NCBI RefSeq assembly: GCF_031569985.1
Contig: NZ_JAMQKA010000001.1
Coordinates: 248,001 to 312,000, forward strand
Reading direction: 5' to 3'
DNA length: 64,000 nucleotides
Source: JAMQKA01 sp031569985
GTDB taxonomy: Bacteria > Bacteroidota > Rhodothermia > Balneolales > Balneolaceae
Below, one piece after another: positions 43,803-52,245 of this stretch. Made by a program: the position numbers and the translations under genes. Numbering within the stretch: position 1 is the stretch's first letter; every line of letters begins with the position of its first letter. A model generated the notes under the pieces. It did not search any database. It was not told where the DNA came from and saw only the letters and a program-made list of their open reading frames with translations.

Positions 43803-45071
43803 TTACAAATATTCCGAACCAACAAGCGGTTTCAGGACCTCGGGAACTTCAATATTCCCCTCTTCATCCTGGTAGGTTTCAATAATGGCAGATACTACGC
43901 GGGGCAGCGCCAGGCCAGAGCCGTTCAGGGTGTGCAGGGTTTGGGTATTCCCGGTTTTATCCCGGAACCGAAGTTGCATGCGCCGTGCCTGGTAGCCCAC
44001 AAAGTTGGAGCAAGAACTTACTTCCAGCCAGCGCTGCTGCCCGGGACTCCATACCTCCAGATCATATTTCTTGGATTGCGTAAAGCCCATATCACCGGTA
44101 CACATCAGCAGGGTGCGGTACGGCAGCTTGAGGTCTTCCAGCAGCGACTCTGCGTATTCCCGGAGGCTTTCCAGCTCTTCATAGGAATTATCGGGATGGA
44201 CAATTTTGACGAGCTCCACCTTGTCGAATTGATGCAGGCGATTCAGGCCCCGAACGTCTTTCCCATATGAACCCGCTTCGCGCCGCCAGCATGGGGTATA
44301 AGCCACGTAATAGATCGGAAGCTTGTCCGCTGAAATAATCTCATCACGGTGAAAATTGGTGACCGGAACCTCCGCCGTCGGAATCAGGAAAAATTCATCG
44401 CGTGGAATCTCATACATCATATCTTCTTTGTCGGGAATTTGTCCCGTCCCGCGGGCGGAGTCCTCATTCACAAAAAACGGGGGCTGAATTTCGGTATATC
44501 CAGTTTTTGTGGCCTTATTAAGAAAATAGTTAATGAGGGCACGCTGAAGCCTGGCTATCGGTCCCAGGTAAAAAGGGAAACCGGCCCCCGTCACTTTGGC
44601 CCCGCGTTCGAAGTCGACCCATCCGGAGTCTTCAGCCAGCTCCCAATGAGGGCTTCGCCATTCTTCCTCAGCCGGTTCTCCCCATGTTTTAAAAATTTCG
44701 TTATCCTCCTCTGAAGCTCCAACGGGTACCGACTTGTGCGGGACATTTGGAATGTGCAGAATAAGTTCATCCCGCTTGCTTTTCAGCTTGTTTAAATCCT
44801 CTTCCAGATCCTTAATCTGCTCTTTCAGCTTACTGGTGTGTGCGATAATCTCCTGGGCTTCCTCTTTCTTGCCCTGTCCCATCAGCTTGCCGATTTCCTT
44901 GGCCTTGGTATTACTCTCACTGCGGAGATCGTCAACCTTTTTCACAAGGGATCGCCAACGTTCGTCCGCATCCAGAAGCTCATCCACCACCTGGGTATTT
45001 GATTCGCCCTTATTTTTCATTCCTTCTTTCACCACGTCAGGGTGTTCTCGAATAAACGTTACGTCCAGCAT
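43803..45071 (-). CDS. serS: Seryl-tRNA synthetase
   Basis: The 422-residue class II synthetase has an N-terminal coiled-coil arm (about 30-110). Motif 2 is in YTPCWRREAGSYGKDVRGLNRLHQFDKVE and motif 3 in TLNGSGLALPRVVSAIIE. It charges tRNA-Ser. Length and motifs are standard. The 202-bp divergent gap to the Lrp gene holds both promoters. Confidence 0.97.
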   Translation of the reverse strand: MLDVTFIREHPDVVKEGMKNKGESNTQVVDELLDADERWRSLVKKVDDLRSESNTKAKEIGKLMGQGKKEEAQEIIAHTSKLKEQIKDLEEDLNKLKSKRDELILHIPNVPHKSVPVGASEEDNEIFKTWGEPAEEEWRSPHWELAEDSGWVDFERGAKVTGAGFPFYLGPIARLQRALINYFLNKATKTGYTEIQPPFFVNEDSARGTGQIPDKEDMMYEIPRDEFFLIPTAEVPVTNFHRDEIISADKLPIYYVAYTPCWRREAGSYGKDVRGLNRLHQFDKVELVKIVHPDNSYEELESLREYAESLLEDLKLPYRTLLMCTGDMGFTQSKKYDLEVWSPGQQRWLEVSSCSNFVGYQARRMQLRFRDKTGNTQTLHTLNGSGLALPRVVSAIIETYQDEEGNIEVPEVLKPLVGSEYL

Positions 45072-45273
45072 AAAACTAATTTAAACTTTTGATTTTTCTT
45101 CTCGTCAAAGATAAAAGAGTTTTATGAAGTATTGAACATATTTTTGAATTGTAAAAAATTGGTTTTCCATTAAATAAATTATAAATTCAAAAAATGTATG
45201 ATATGCTTGCCTACCTAAATATTTTAAGCTAACTTGAAAACATTATAGATAAATAAGGGTTACATTTTATAGC

Positions 45274-45756
45274 ATGGCACATAGTTTAGATGAGATTGAC
45301 ATTAAGATACTCAAACACCTCCAACAAGATGCCCGAGCACAGCGAAATAAACTAGCTGAGATAGTGCATCTCTCTGTTCCTTCCGTTTCTGAACGAATGA
45401 GAAAGCTGGAGGAAAGAGAACTGATACAGGGATATCACGCCGTATTGAATTCCCGCCGTTTTGAGTTTGATATTACTGCATTTGTTTTTGTGGAGGTTGA
45501 CGGTTCGGACAATTATCCAAAATTTGTGGAAAAAGCTGTTGATGAACCCGAAATTCTTGAATGTTATTCCATTACCGGGGATGGCTCCCATATCCTGAAA
45601 ATCCGAACCTGGAATACTGAGTCTTTTGAAAAGCTATTGTCCAAGATTCAGTCATGGAATGGAGTTCACAAAACCCGTTCTAACGTAGTACTTACCAATT
45701 TCAAGGAAACGCGTGAATTACCTATTGAGCTGACCGGTACTATCGACATTAAGTAA
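45274..45756 (+). CDS. Lrp/AsnC-family transcriptional regulator
   Basis: The 160-residue protein has an N-terminal helix-turn-helix (DEIDIKILKHLQQDARAQRNKLAEIVHLSVPSVSERMRKLEE) and a C-terminal RAM ligand-binding domain (FVEVDG...EILECYSITGDGSHILKIRT). It probably responds to an amino acid. It is divergent from serS and 31 bp before the large membrane protein gene. Confidence 0.92.
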   Translation: MAHSLDEIDIKILKHLQQDARAQRNKLAEIVHLSVPSVSERMRKLEERELIQGYHAVLNSRRFEFDITAFVFVEVDGSDNYPKFVEKAVDEPEILECYSITGDGSHILKIRTWNTESFEKLLSKIQSWNGVHKTRSNVVLTNFKETRELPIELTGTIDIK

Positions 45757-45787
45757 TTTTTCATCCTTTGTATTTCTGCAATCACCT

Positions 45788-47296
45788 ATGGGCAGAATCC
45801 CGGTTGTATATGCTCTTATTCTTTATTTGGTAACATTTTCTTTTTTTCCCAGCTTCAGTTTTGCTCAACGCTCTTTTGGTGTAATTTGGGATGTTCCAGA
45901 AAATCATGAAGAAGCAATTCGCCAGCTCGACCAATTCGAAAATCTCAAGATTAAGTATATCGAGGTGGATGAGCTGGTCACCGATGAGATATGGAGCGAA
46001 ATCAGCCGACGCGATTTCAATGTGTTTGTTCAAATTCCGGTCACATTTCCCGTCATCCAAACTTTTGAGGAGGCCGACTCGTCACTGGTTCGGACTTTTC
46101 AGCAATTTTTAACACGATATGGCACAACCCAAGTAGAAGCTATCGGGGCTTTTGCCTATGGCCAGACCAACCATCCACGTTTTGCCGGGGCTGTCCAGCC
46201 CTTTACCGAGCAGATGGATTCTGCCCTTTCGGTACCTCTCTATTACAAGAAGTGGAATCGAGAACCTCAAGCAGTAGACTCATTATTCGAGTTCCACATT
46301 ACCAGGATTGAAGTTACTCCAGCCTTCCAATCCGTGGACAACACCGGGTTTTCATCATCAGGCGCATTTCTCTACGCACCTTCCGGCGGCATGAAGAACC
46401 GGATGGCCCCATTAAAATGGTTTATTGAAAAGACCTCGGTGAATCACCAAGCCCCACTATTTTTTGAATCCGGCTGGCTGCTAAATTTCAAAAACGAACA
46501 CCGGTCCACCGAACAGATTCTCACTGAGTATGCCACCTATCAGGATGCGGTCTTCCCCCTACCCAGGGAACCTCTGACGGACGGTAATTCCCACAGTATT
46601 ATTGTACTTATCCTGTTTGCATTATGGGGCACAGTAGCCCTAACCTATAGCTTTATCCCCACATATCGCAGGTCCCTTTTCCGATTTTTCCTGAGCCACC
46701 AATTTTTTATTGAGGATGTAATGCAGCGCCACATTCGCTCCATTGTACCAGCCCTGGTGTTGCTTGGCCAACATGCGGTACTGGGTGGCATCTTCCTATA
46801 TTGCATGGCCAACACCTATCTTTCCAGCATTGGGGTTGAGGTATTTTATTTCTATTTCCCAATACTTAATATCTTCGGTTCCGGCCACCTTTCATTCTTA
46901 TTTCTCGGGCTCCTATTTACCCTATTGTTTCAAACAATCTCTCTGCTCTGGCTATATGTTGCCAACTGGGGAATCGGGTACCTGAGCCAAATTTCGATTC
47001 TTTATTCTTGGCCATTTCATCTGAACCTTGTTATTACTACGGTCATCGTCACTTTGCTGATGTCGGGTGGTAATGCCTATCTCATGGGAGCCTGTTTTAT
47101 CCTGTTCGTAGCTGTACTGTTGCTCGATTTCCCGATCACCGCATTCGATACCGGCCAAAATATCAAGGGCAACCGTTGGTTGTACGCCTCCGGAACACTT
47201 GGACTTTATACTCTTATAGTGGCCGTCCTTGCAATACTGGTTGTTACTAATGATAGGCTATTAAATATCCTGGACCTGGCGATAGCGATCTCGTGA
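45788..47296 (+). CDS. Large membrane protein with extracytoplasmic N-domain, unknown
   Basis: The 502-residue protein has a signal peptide (about 1-26, FSFAQR), then a soluble domain of about 240 residues with repeated D/E-rich loops and a pattern like a TIM-barrel-type carbohydrate protein (FGVIWDVPEN...KIKYIEVDELV, GAFAYGQTNHP). About seven membrane helices follow in the second half. I do not recognise the family. It is convergent with rpoN (1-bp gap) and follows Lrp, which may regulate it. Confidence 0.7.
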   Translation: MGRIPVVYALILYLVTFSFFPSFSFAQRSFGVIWDVPENHEEAIRQLDQFENLKIKYIEVDELVTDEIWSEISRRDFNVFVQIPVTFPVIQTFEEADSSLVRTFQQFLTRYGTTQVEAIGAFAYGQTNHPRFAGAVQPFTEQMDSALSVPLYYKKWNREPQAVDSLFEFHITRIEVTPAFQSVDNTGFSSSGAFLYAPSGGMKNRMAPLKWFIEKTSVNHQAPLFFESGWLLNFKNEHRSTEQILTEYATYQDAVFPLPREPLTDGNSHSIIVLILFALWGTVALTYSFIPTYRRSLFRFFLSHQFFIEDVMQRHIRSIVPALVLLGQHAVLGGIFLYCMANTYLSSIGVEVFYFYFPILNIFGSGHLSFLFLGLLFTLLFQTISLLWLYVANWGIGYLSQISILYSWPFHLNLVITTVIVTLLMSGGNAYLMGACFILFVAVLLLDFPITAFDTGQNIKGNRWLYASGTLGLYTLIVAVLAILVVTNDRLLNILDLAIAIS

Positions 47297-48835
47297 TCAC
47301 ATAATCTGTTTTCTGAGGCGGGCAACGGGAATATTGAGCTGCTCCCGGTATTTACTCACTGTTCGACGGGCAACTTTATAGCCTTCTTTCTCCAGCTTCT
47401 TGGCTATAGCCTGATCGCTTAGTGGTTTCTTTTTATTCTCATTATCCACAATCTGCTGGAGCGAATTTTTTACTTCCCTGTTGGATACTTCTTCTCCACT
47501 TTCTGTTTCCAGGCCTTCGCTAAAGAAATATTTCAGTTCAAAAACTCCAAAATTGGTCTGTACATATTTTCCATTGACAACACGCGATATCGTAGAAATG
47601 TCGAGGTTGACCCGGTCAGCAATATCTTTCAGAATCATCGGTTTGAGCCCTTCTCCATGCTTGAAAAAATCTTCCTGCAGGGCAACGATCGTTTTCATGG
47701 TATTCATCAGGGTATTCTGCCGCTGCCGTATGGAATCGATAAACCACTGTGCAGAATCAATCTTATCCTTGATAAAATTTTTAGTCTCTCTTACGCTGTC
47801 GTTTGAATTCTTCTTTTTCTTTTTTTTGAGATCATCCCACATCTTCTTGTATCGGGGAGAGATTCGCAGGGCCGGAACATTTCGATCATTGAGCTTAATA
47901 ATAAAATCGCCTTCCCCTGTTTCTTTCCCTTCTTCATCAGTTGCCGGCTGGTACCGGACTTCAAAATCGGGCTCAATATAATTTTGAGTGTCTTCCACCT
48001 CCGTTCCGCCTCCGCCCGGCTTGGGATCAAGTCCCTTAATGCAATCAAAAGCACTCTTAAGCTCTTCATCCCCGATATTCAATTTCTTTTTGAGCTTGCT
48101 AAAATGCTTTTTCTCAAATGCCTCCCAGTGATTCTTCAACATCTTCAATGCAATGTTTCGGCCACTGGTATCGGGATCAGCCATTTCCAGCTGCACTACC
48201 AGGCAGTCACGAAGATCGGTTGAGGCGATACCCGGCGGATCAAGACGCTGAATCTGCTTGCGTACTTTCTCGACCTCCTCAGCCGAAGTCAACACTCCTT
48301 CGTTAAAAGCGATATTATCGACCACGGCTTCCAGTTCCCGGCGGAAATACCCGTCATGGTCCAGCGAGCCCAGGATCTGATCAGCTACGAGCTTTTCGTT
48401 ATCCGTCAAATCGAGCAGTCCCACCTGGTGTTCGAGTTCCTCAAGAAGCGATTCATGGTAAGGATTCGGCAGGTCGCGCCACTCCTGGTTCCCACCTGAA
48501 CCCGAGTACCCTCCATAGTTTTCACCTTCATACTCGGTATTGTGCATAAACTCTTCCCAGTCGACCTCTTCATTTTGATCAACCGGGTCCACCTCATCAT
48601 TATCCTTTTTTTTCTCTTCCCAATCTTCCGGGGAATCGAGTTGCTCTTCTTTTTGCAGTTCATCAGGTTCGGCTTCTTCCAAGACGGGATTGAGCTCCAT
48701 CTCCTCCTTGATACGCTGTTCCAAAGCCACCATTGGCAGCTGCAGCAATTTTATATACTGAATCTGCTGCGGAGAAAGCCGCTGTTGTTGCGACTGCTTT
48801 TGACTTAACTGCTGGCTTTGGCCGGTTTTAATCAT
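47297..48835 (-). CDS. rpoN: RNA polymerase sigma-54 factor
   Basis: The 512-residue protein has the Q-rich region I (QSQQLSQKQSQQQRLSPQQ then LLQLPMVALEQRI), an acidic region II, a core-binding domain, an HTH (ILKDIADRVNLDISTISRVVNGK) and the RpoN box ARRTVSKYREQL near the end. It directs transcription that needs enhancer-binding ATPases. It overlaps the DUF3109 gene by four bases at 48832-48835. Confidence 0.97.
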   Translation of the reverse strand: MIKTGQSQQLSQKQSQQQRLSPQQIQYIKLLQLPMVALEQRIKEEMELNPVLEEAEPDELQKEEQLDSPEDWEEKKKDNDEVDPVDQNEEVDWEEFMHNTEYEGENYGGYSGSGGNQEWRDLPNPYHESLLEELEHQVGLLDLTDNEKLVADQILGSLDHDGYFRRELEAVVDNIAFNEGVLTSAEEVEKVRKQIQRLDPPGIASTDLRDCLVVQLEMADPDTSGRNIALKMLKNHWEAFEKKHFSKLKKKLNIGDEELKSAFDCIKGLDPKPGGGGTEVEDTQNYIEPDFEVRYQPATDEEGKETGEGDFIIKLNDRNVPALRISPRYKKMWDDLKKKKKKNSNDSVRETKNFIKDKIDSAQWFIDSIRQRQNTLMNTMKTIVALQEDFFKHGEGLKPMILKDIADRVNLDISTISRVVNGKYVQTNFGVFELKYFFSEGLETESGEEVSNREVKNSLQQIVDNENKKKPLSDQAIAKKLEKEGYKVARRTVSKYREQLNIPVARLRKQIM

Positions 48836-49425
48836 GCTTGAACCGTTTTATTGTTAGCTCGAATCTCATTACATGCTTCAACAAACTCATCATACCACTC
48901 TTCCCCATACCGGCGAATCAGCGGGTCCTTCAAAAATTCGGATAACCATATATCCTGCTCCTCGCCGTGGTCACACCCCGCACTGCAAAGGGCAGGGAAA
49001 TACTCAAAATTTGCGTAATCAAAGTCAAGAATATTCTTCAACCGAATGGGGAAAAGATGACAACTCAACGGTTTTTCCCAATTGAATTCTCCTTCATAAT
49101 AGGCTTCTTGAATAGCACATTTTGCAATCCCATCCTCACCGTATTTTACAAACACACATTCTCCTTCTTCAACGCAATTAAGCTCATATCCATTCTGATT
49201 ATCACCTTTAATCAGCCCGGATTCTTCAACAGTCGCTACCGCATCTTCATGAAGCTGTTCTTTTAGCCGGCGGAAGGCTTTACGCAACACGGGGATCTCT
49301 TTCTTTGCCACGGGTGCTCCTGCATCGCCTACCACACAACAAGCACCCTTGCAACGGTTTATATCACACGCAAACCTGGCAGTAGCGATATCTTCTGACA
49401 AGATGGTGTTTTGCACTCTAAACAT
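48832..49425 (-). CDS. DUF3109 family Cys-rich protein
   Basis: The 197-residue protein has the cluster CDINRCKGACC near the start, CVEEGECVFVKYGEDGIAKCAIQ in the middle and a late HLFPIRL...CSAGCDHG. The cysteine spacing suggests an iron-sulfur or zinc site, as in the YkgJ/DUF3109 group. It is upstream of and overlaps rpoN, so both are made from one message. Function unknown. Confidence 0.85.
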   Translation of the reverse strand: MFRVQNTILSEDIATARFACDINRCKGACCVVGDAGAPVAKKEIPVLRKAFRRLKEQLHEDAVATVEESGLIKGDNQNGYELNCVEEGECVFVKYGEDGIAKCAIQEAYYEGEFNWEKPLSCHLFPIRLKNILDFDYANFEYFPALCSAGCDHGEEQDIWLSEFLKDPLIRRYGEEWYDEFVEACNEIRANNKTVQA

Positions 49426-49586
49426 AGGTACCCAAAATACTCTTTCTATCTCCTAATTTAAAAGATGAATTATGTTCAATTTTTCTGTATCGTTTTGCCC
49501 TGTTACAGAGAGATTTAAGTTAATTACAGGATTTCTCGTGAGTAAGTTTTCCGAGTCATCCAAAATAAAAAACTATTTTGAATAAC

Positions 49587-50060
49587 ATGATTACCAAGGA
49601 AAAGAAAGAGCTACAAGAAATTACACTTATTGGCCTCGCACTTCCCTCAAAAACTACCAATGAAAATGGCCAATCCAGCATAGATTGTGGTAACCTGTGG
49701 CAAAAATTTGAGCAGGGAGAGTATGCCTCAAAAATTCACGGCAAAAAGAGTGCTGATATCTTTGCTGTCTATCACGATTACGAGGGAGATCATACCCGGC
49801 CATTCTCCTATTTTATTGGTTGTGAGGTCAACAATGACACGGAACCACCGGAAGGAATGGACAGCCTAACAATACCCAAAGGTATATATCGGAGGGTGAT
49901 TGCCAAGGGCAAAATGCCGGACTGTATCGCCGAAACCTGGCGGGAGATATGGAAATCGGAACTGCCAAGAGCGTACCGACCCGACTTTGAGGTGTATAGC
50001 GAACGGAGCCAAGACTGGAGTGACGCCGAGGTTGACATCTATATCTCAGTCGGGGAATGA
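49587..50060 (+). CDS. GyrI-like effector-binding-domain protein
   Basis: The 157-residue protein is a stand-alone GyrI/AraC effector-binding domain: ELQEITLIGLALPSKTTNENG start, YHDYEGDHTRPFSYFIGCEV, PPEGMDSLTIPKGIYRRVIAKG and a C-terminal YRPDFEVYSE. These bind small hydrophobic ligands or toxins such as gyrase inhibitors. I use ATG 49587 rather than TTG 49578. Single gene. Confidence 0.82.
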   Translation: MITKEKKELQEITLIGLALPSKTTNENGQSSIDCGNLWQKFEQGEYASKIHGKKSADIFAVYHDYEGDHTRPFSYFIGCEVNNDTEPPEGMDSLTIPKGIYRRVIAKGKMPDCIAETWREIWKSELPRAYRPDFEVYSERSQDWSDAEVDIYISVGE

Positions 50061-50089
50061 GCTTGTCGGATAATTCACCGTCTAATTAA

Positions 50090-51211
50090 TCAGACAAGCT
50101 CAAAATTCTTACCGGCCAGTTGGCGCACACACTCCTGCATCTCCAGCTCTAGCAGCTTGGGAAGCAGTTCGTGGGTTGGCTGTTCAAGCTCTTCACCAAT
50201 CTCATCTATATGGCGGGGTGCATCCTCCAGCAGCTCACAAATCGTTGTGGAAAGCTCATCGAGCTCCAGGGTTTCCCACTTCCGCTCACTGGGTTGGAGG
50301 TCAGATTCTACCTGGTCTTTGCGGTGCACGGCAATCTCATTCAGGATGTCATCTACCTTTTGTACCAGCTTCCCCTGCGCGGTTTTAATTAAGTGATTAC
50401 AGCCGGCACCAGTCTTTGACCGTAGGGAATGAGGAATTACGAATACCTCCCTGTTCTGATCAAGAGCTGAAGTAGCTGTTATCATGCTACCTCCCTTAAG
50501 ACCAGATTCTACGACGAGGGTGCCCAGTGACAGCCCACTGACAATGCGGTTTCGCACCGGGAAGTTACCCGAATCGGGTGGAGTGCCCGGCGGGAACTCG
50601 CTAATGACGGCCCCACCCTGATCTGCCATATCGAACGCCAGCCGAATATTTTTAGAGGGATAGATGCGGTCTATGCCCGAACCCAAAACCGCAATTGTGC
50701 GTCCCCCGGCCCGTAAAGTTCCGCGATGTGCAGCGGCATCAATACCATAAGCCAGGCCACTGACGATGGTGAGTCCCGCCTCAACCAGCTTCCCGGCAAA
50801 GCGTTCGGCCATCTCCTTGCCGTAGGCCGAGGCTCCACGTGTTCCCACTATGGCTACAGAATCGGTGGCCAGCACCTCCGCATTGCCACGTATCCAAAGC
50901 AGAATAGGTGGATCATAAATCTCCTTCAACCGGCGGGGATAAACATCATCCACGTACGTCAGCAGCTGATAGTTCGATTGTTCCGTCTTCTCTATAACCT
51001 TGTCTACCTCTTCCCAGTCATCGAACCCCATAATTTGCCGGGCCGTCACTTCACCAATACCGTATACTGAGGTAAGCTGTGCCTGGCTGAATCGAAAAAT
51101 ATCCTGTGGATCATCCACTTTTTTGAGTAGCGCCCGGATTCGCTGGGCACCCAGGTTAGGGACGAGGTGTAAGGCTATTAGCTCTCTAAGTTGTTGTTTC
51201 GTTGTCGTCAA
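50090..51211 (-). CDS. dprA: DNA-processing protein DprA
   Basis: The 373-residue protein has N-terminal HhH helices (LGAQRIRALLKK), the Rossmann DprA core (VAIVGTRGASAYGKEMAERFAGKL...VSGLAYGIDAAAHRGTL) and a C-terminal winged helix (SERKWETLELDELSTTI...). It loads RecA on incoming single strands in natural transformation. It starts at a TTG (51211) inside the end of obg, an overlap of 26 bp, so it is probably coupled to obg. Confidence 0.95.
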   Translation of the reverse strand: MTTTKQQLRELIALHLVPNLGAQRIRALLKKVDDPQDIFRFSQAQLTSVYGIGEVTARQIMGFDDWEEVDKVIEKTEQSNYQLLTYVDDVYPRRLKEIYDPPILLWIRGNAEVLATDSVAIVGTRGASAYGKEMAERFAGKLVEAGLTIVSGLAYGIDAAAHRGTLRAGGRTIAVLGSGIDRIYPSKNIRLAFDMADQGGAVISEFPPGTPPDSGNFPVRNRIVSGLSLGTLVVESGLKGGSMITATSALDQNREVFVIPHSLRSKTGAGCNHLIKTAQGKLVQKVDDILNEIAVHRKDQVESDLQPSERKWETLELDELSTTICELLEDAPRHIDEIGEELEQPTHELLPKLLELEMQECVRQLAGKNFELV

Positions 51212-52184
51212 TGGTTCTTTTCAGTTGCTCCCAGATGAGTTCTTTCAGTTCTTCCATATGGTAGCCTGTTGCAGCCGAAATTTCAACCGTTGGTACGTCG
51301 AGATCTATATTTTCCTCAAGCTCGTAATTTTCTTTCAAATCCATCTTGGTTATTGCCAGGATTCGGGGCTTGTCCAACAGATCCGAGCGATAGGCTTTCA
51401 ACTCTTCGAGCAACGCTTTGTATTCATACTCCACATCCTGCATGCAACTTACCATAAAAAGAAGTAGGTTATTCCTCTCGATATGTCGTAAAAACTGTAT
51501 TCCAAGTCCTTTTCCGTCGTGCGCTTCCTCAATAATTCCGGGAATATCGGCCATCACAAAGGTACGGTAATCTGCCAGGGTTATGACCCCGAGATTCGGC
51601 TCCAGCGTCGTGAATGGATAGGAGTCGATCTTTGGCTTTGCACCTGACATTGCGGAAAGAAGCGTACTTTTGCCCGCATTCGGGAACCCAACAAGTCCAA
51701 CATCGGCAAGCAGCTTCAGCTCGATTTCTATGGTTCGTTCTTCACCCGTCTTTCCATTTTCAGCCTTTTTGGGTGTTTGGTTTGTGGAGCTTCGGAAATG
51801 CCAGTTACCCCGACCTCCTTTTCCGCCTTGAGCCACAACCATTTTGTCCTCATGTTCTGTAATTTCGCCCAGACGCTCACGGGTATCCGCATCATAAATT
51901 ACCGATCCCAAGGGTACTTCCAGGATTTCATCATCACCGTCTTTGCCGCGTTTTTTACTGGATTTCCCATTTTCACCATGGCCCGCTTTTACAAATTTCC
52001 GATACCGCAGGTCGAGGAGCGTATTTAGCTGTTCATTTCCTACTAAAATTATATCGCCCCCATCACCGCCGTCGCCGCCATCTGGGCCACCCCGGGGCAC
52101 GTACTTCTCCCGTCGAAAATGAACGGAGCCATCGCCCCCACTCCCGGCTGTTAAATAGATCTTGGCGTAATCGGCAAAACGCAT
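51186..52184 (-). CDS. obg: GTPase Obg/CgtA
   Basis: The 332-residue protein has a glycine-rich Obg domain (GGSGGDGSVHFRREKYVPRGGPDGGDGG region) and a G-domain with GFPNAGKSTLLSAM, DIPGIIEEAHDGKG and TKMDLKE. No long OCT domain is present, as in many of this phylum. It acts in 50S assembly and growth control. It is just upstream of dprA. Confidence 0.96.
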   Translation of the reverse strand: MRFADYAKIYLTAGSGGDGSVHFRREKYVPRGGPDGGDGGDGGDIILVGNEQLNTLLDLRYRKFVKAGHGENGKSSKKRGKDGDDEILEVPLGSVIYDADTRERLGEITEHEDKMVVAQGGKGGRGNWHFRSSTNQTPKKAENGKTGEERTIEIELKLLADVGLVGFPNAGKSTLLSAMSGAKPKIDSYPFTTLEPNLGVITLADYRTFVMADIPGIIEEAHDGKGLGIQFLRHIERNNLLLFMVSCMQDVEYEYKALLEELKAYRSDLLDKPRILAITKMDLKENYELEENIDLDVPTVEISAATGYHMEELKELIWEQLKRTIDDNETTT

Positions 52185-52245
52185 TGCTTCAGTTTTTAAT
52201 TTTTGGTGCTGAATACTGGATTTAGATTTACACTCAGCATCTATA

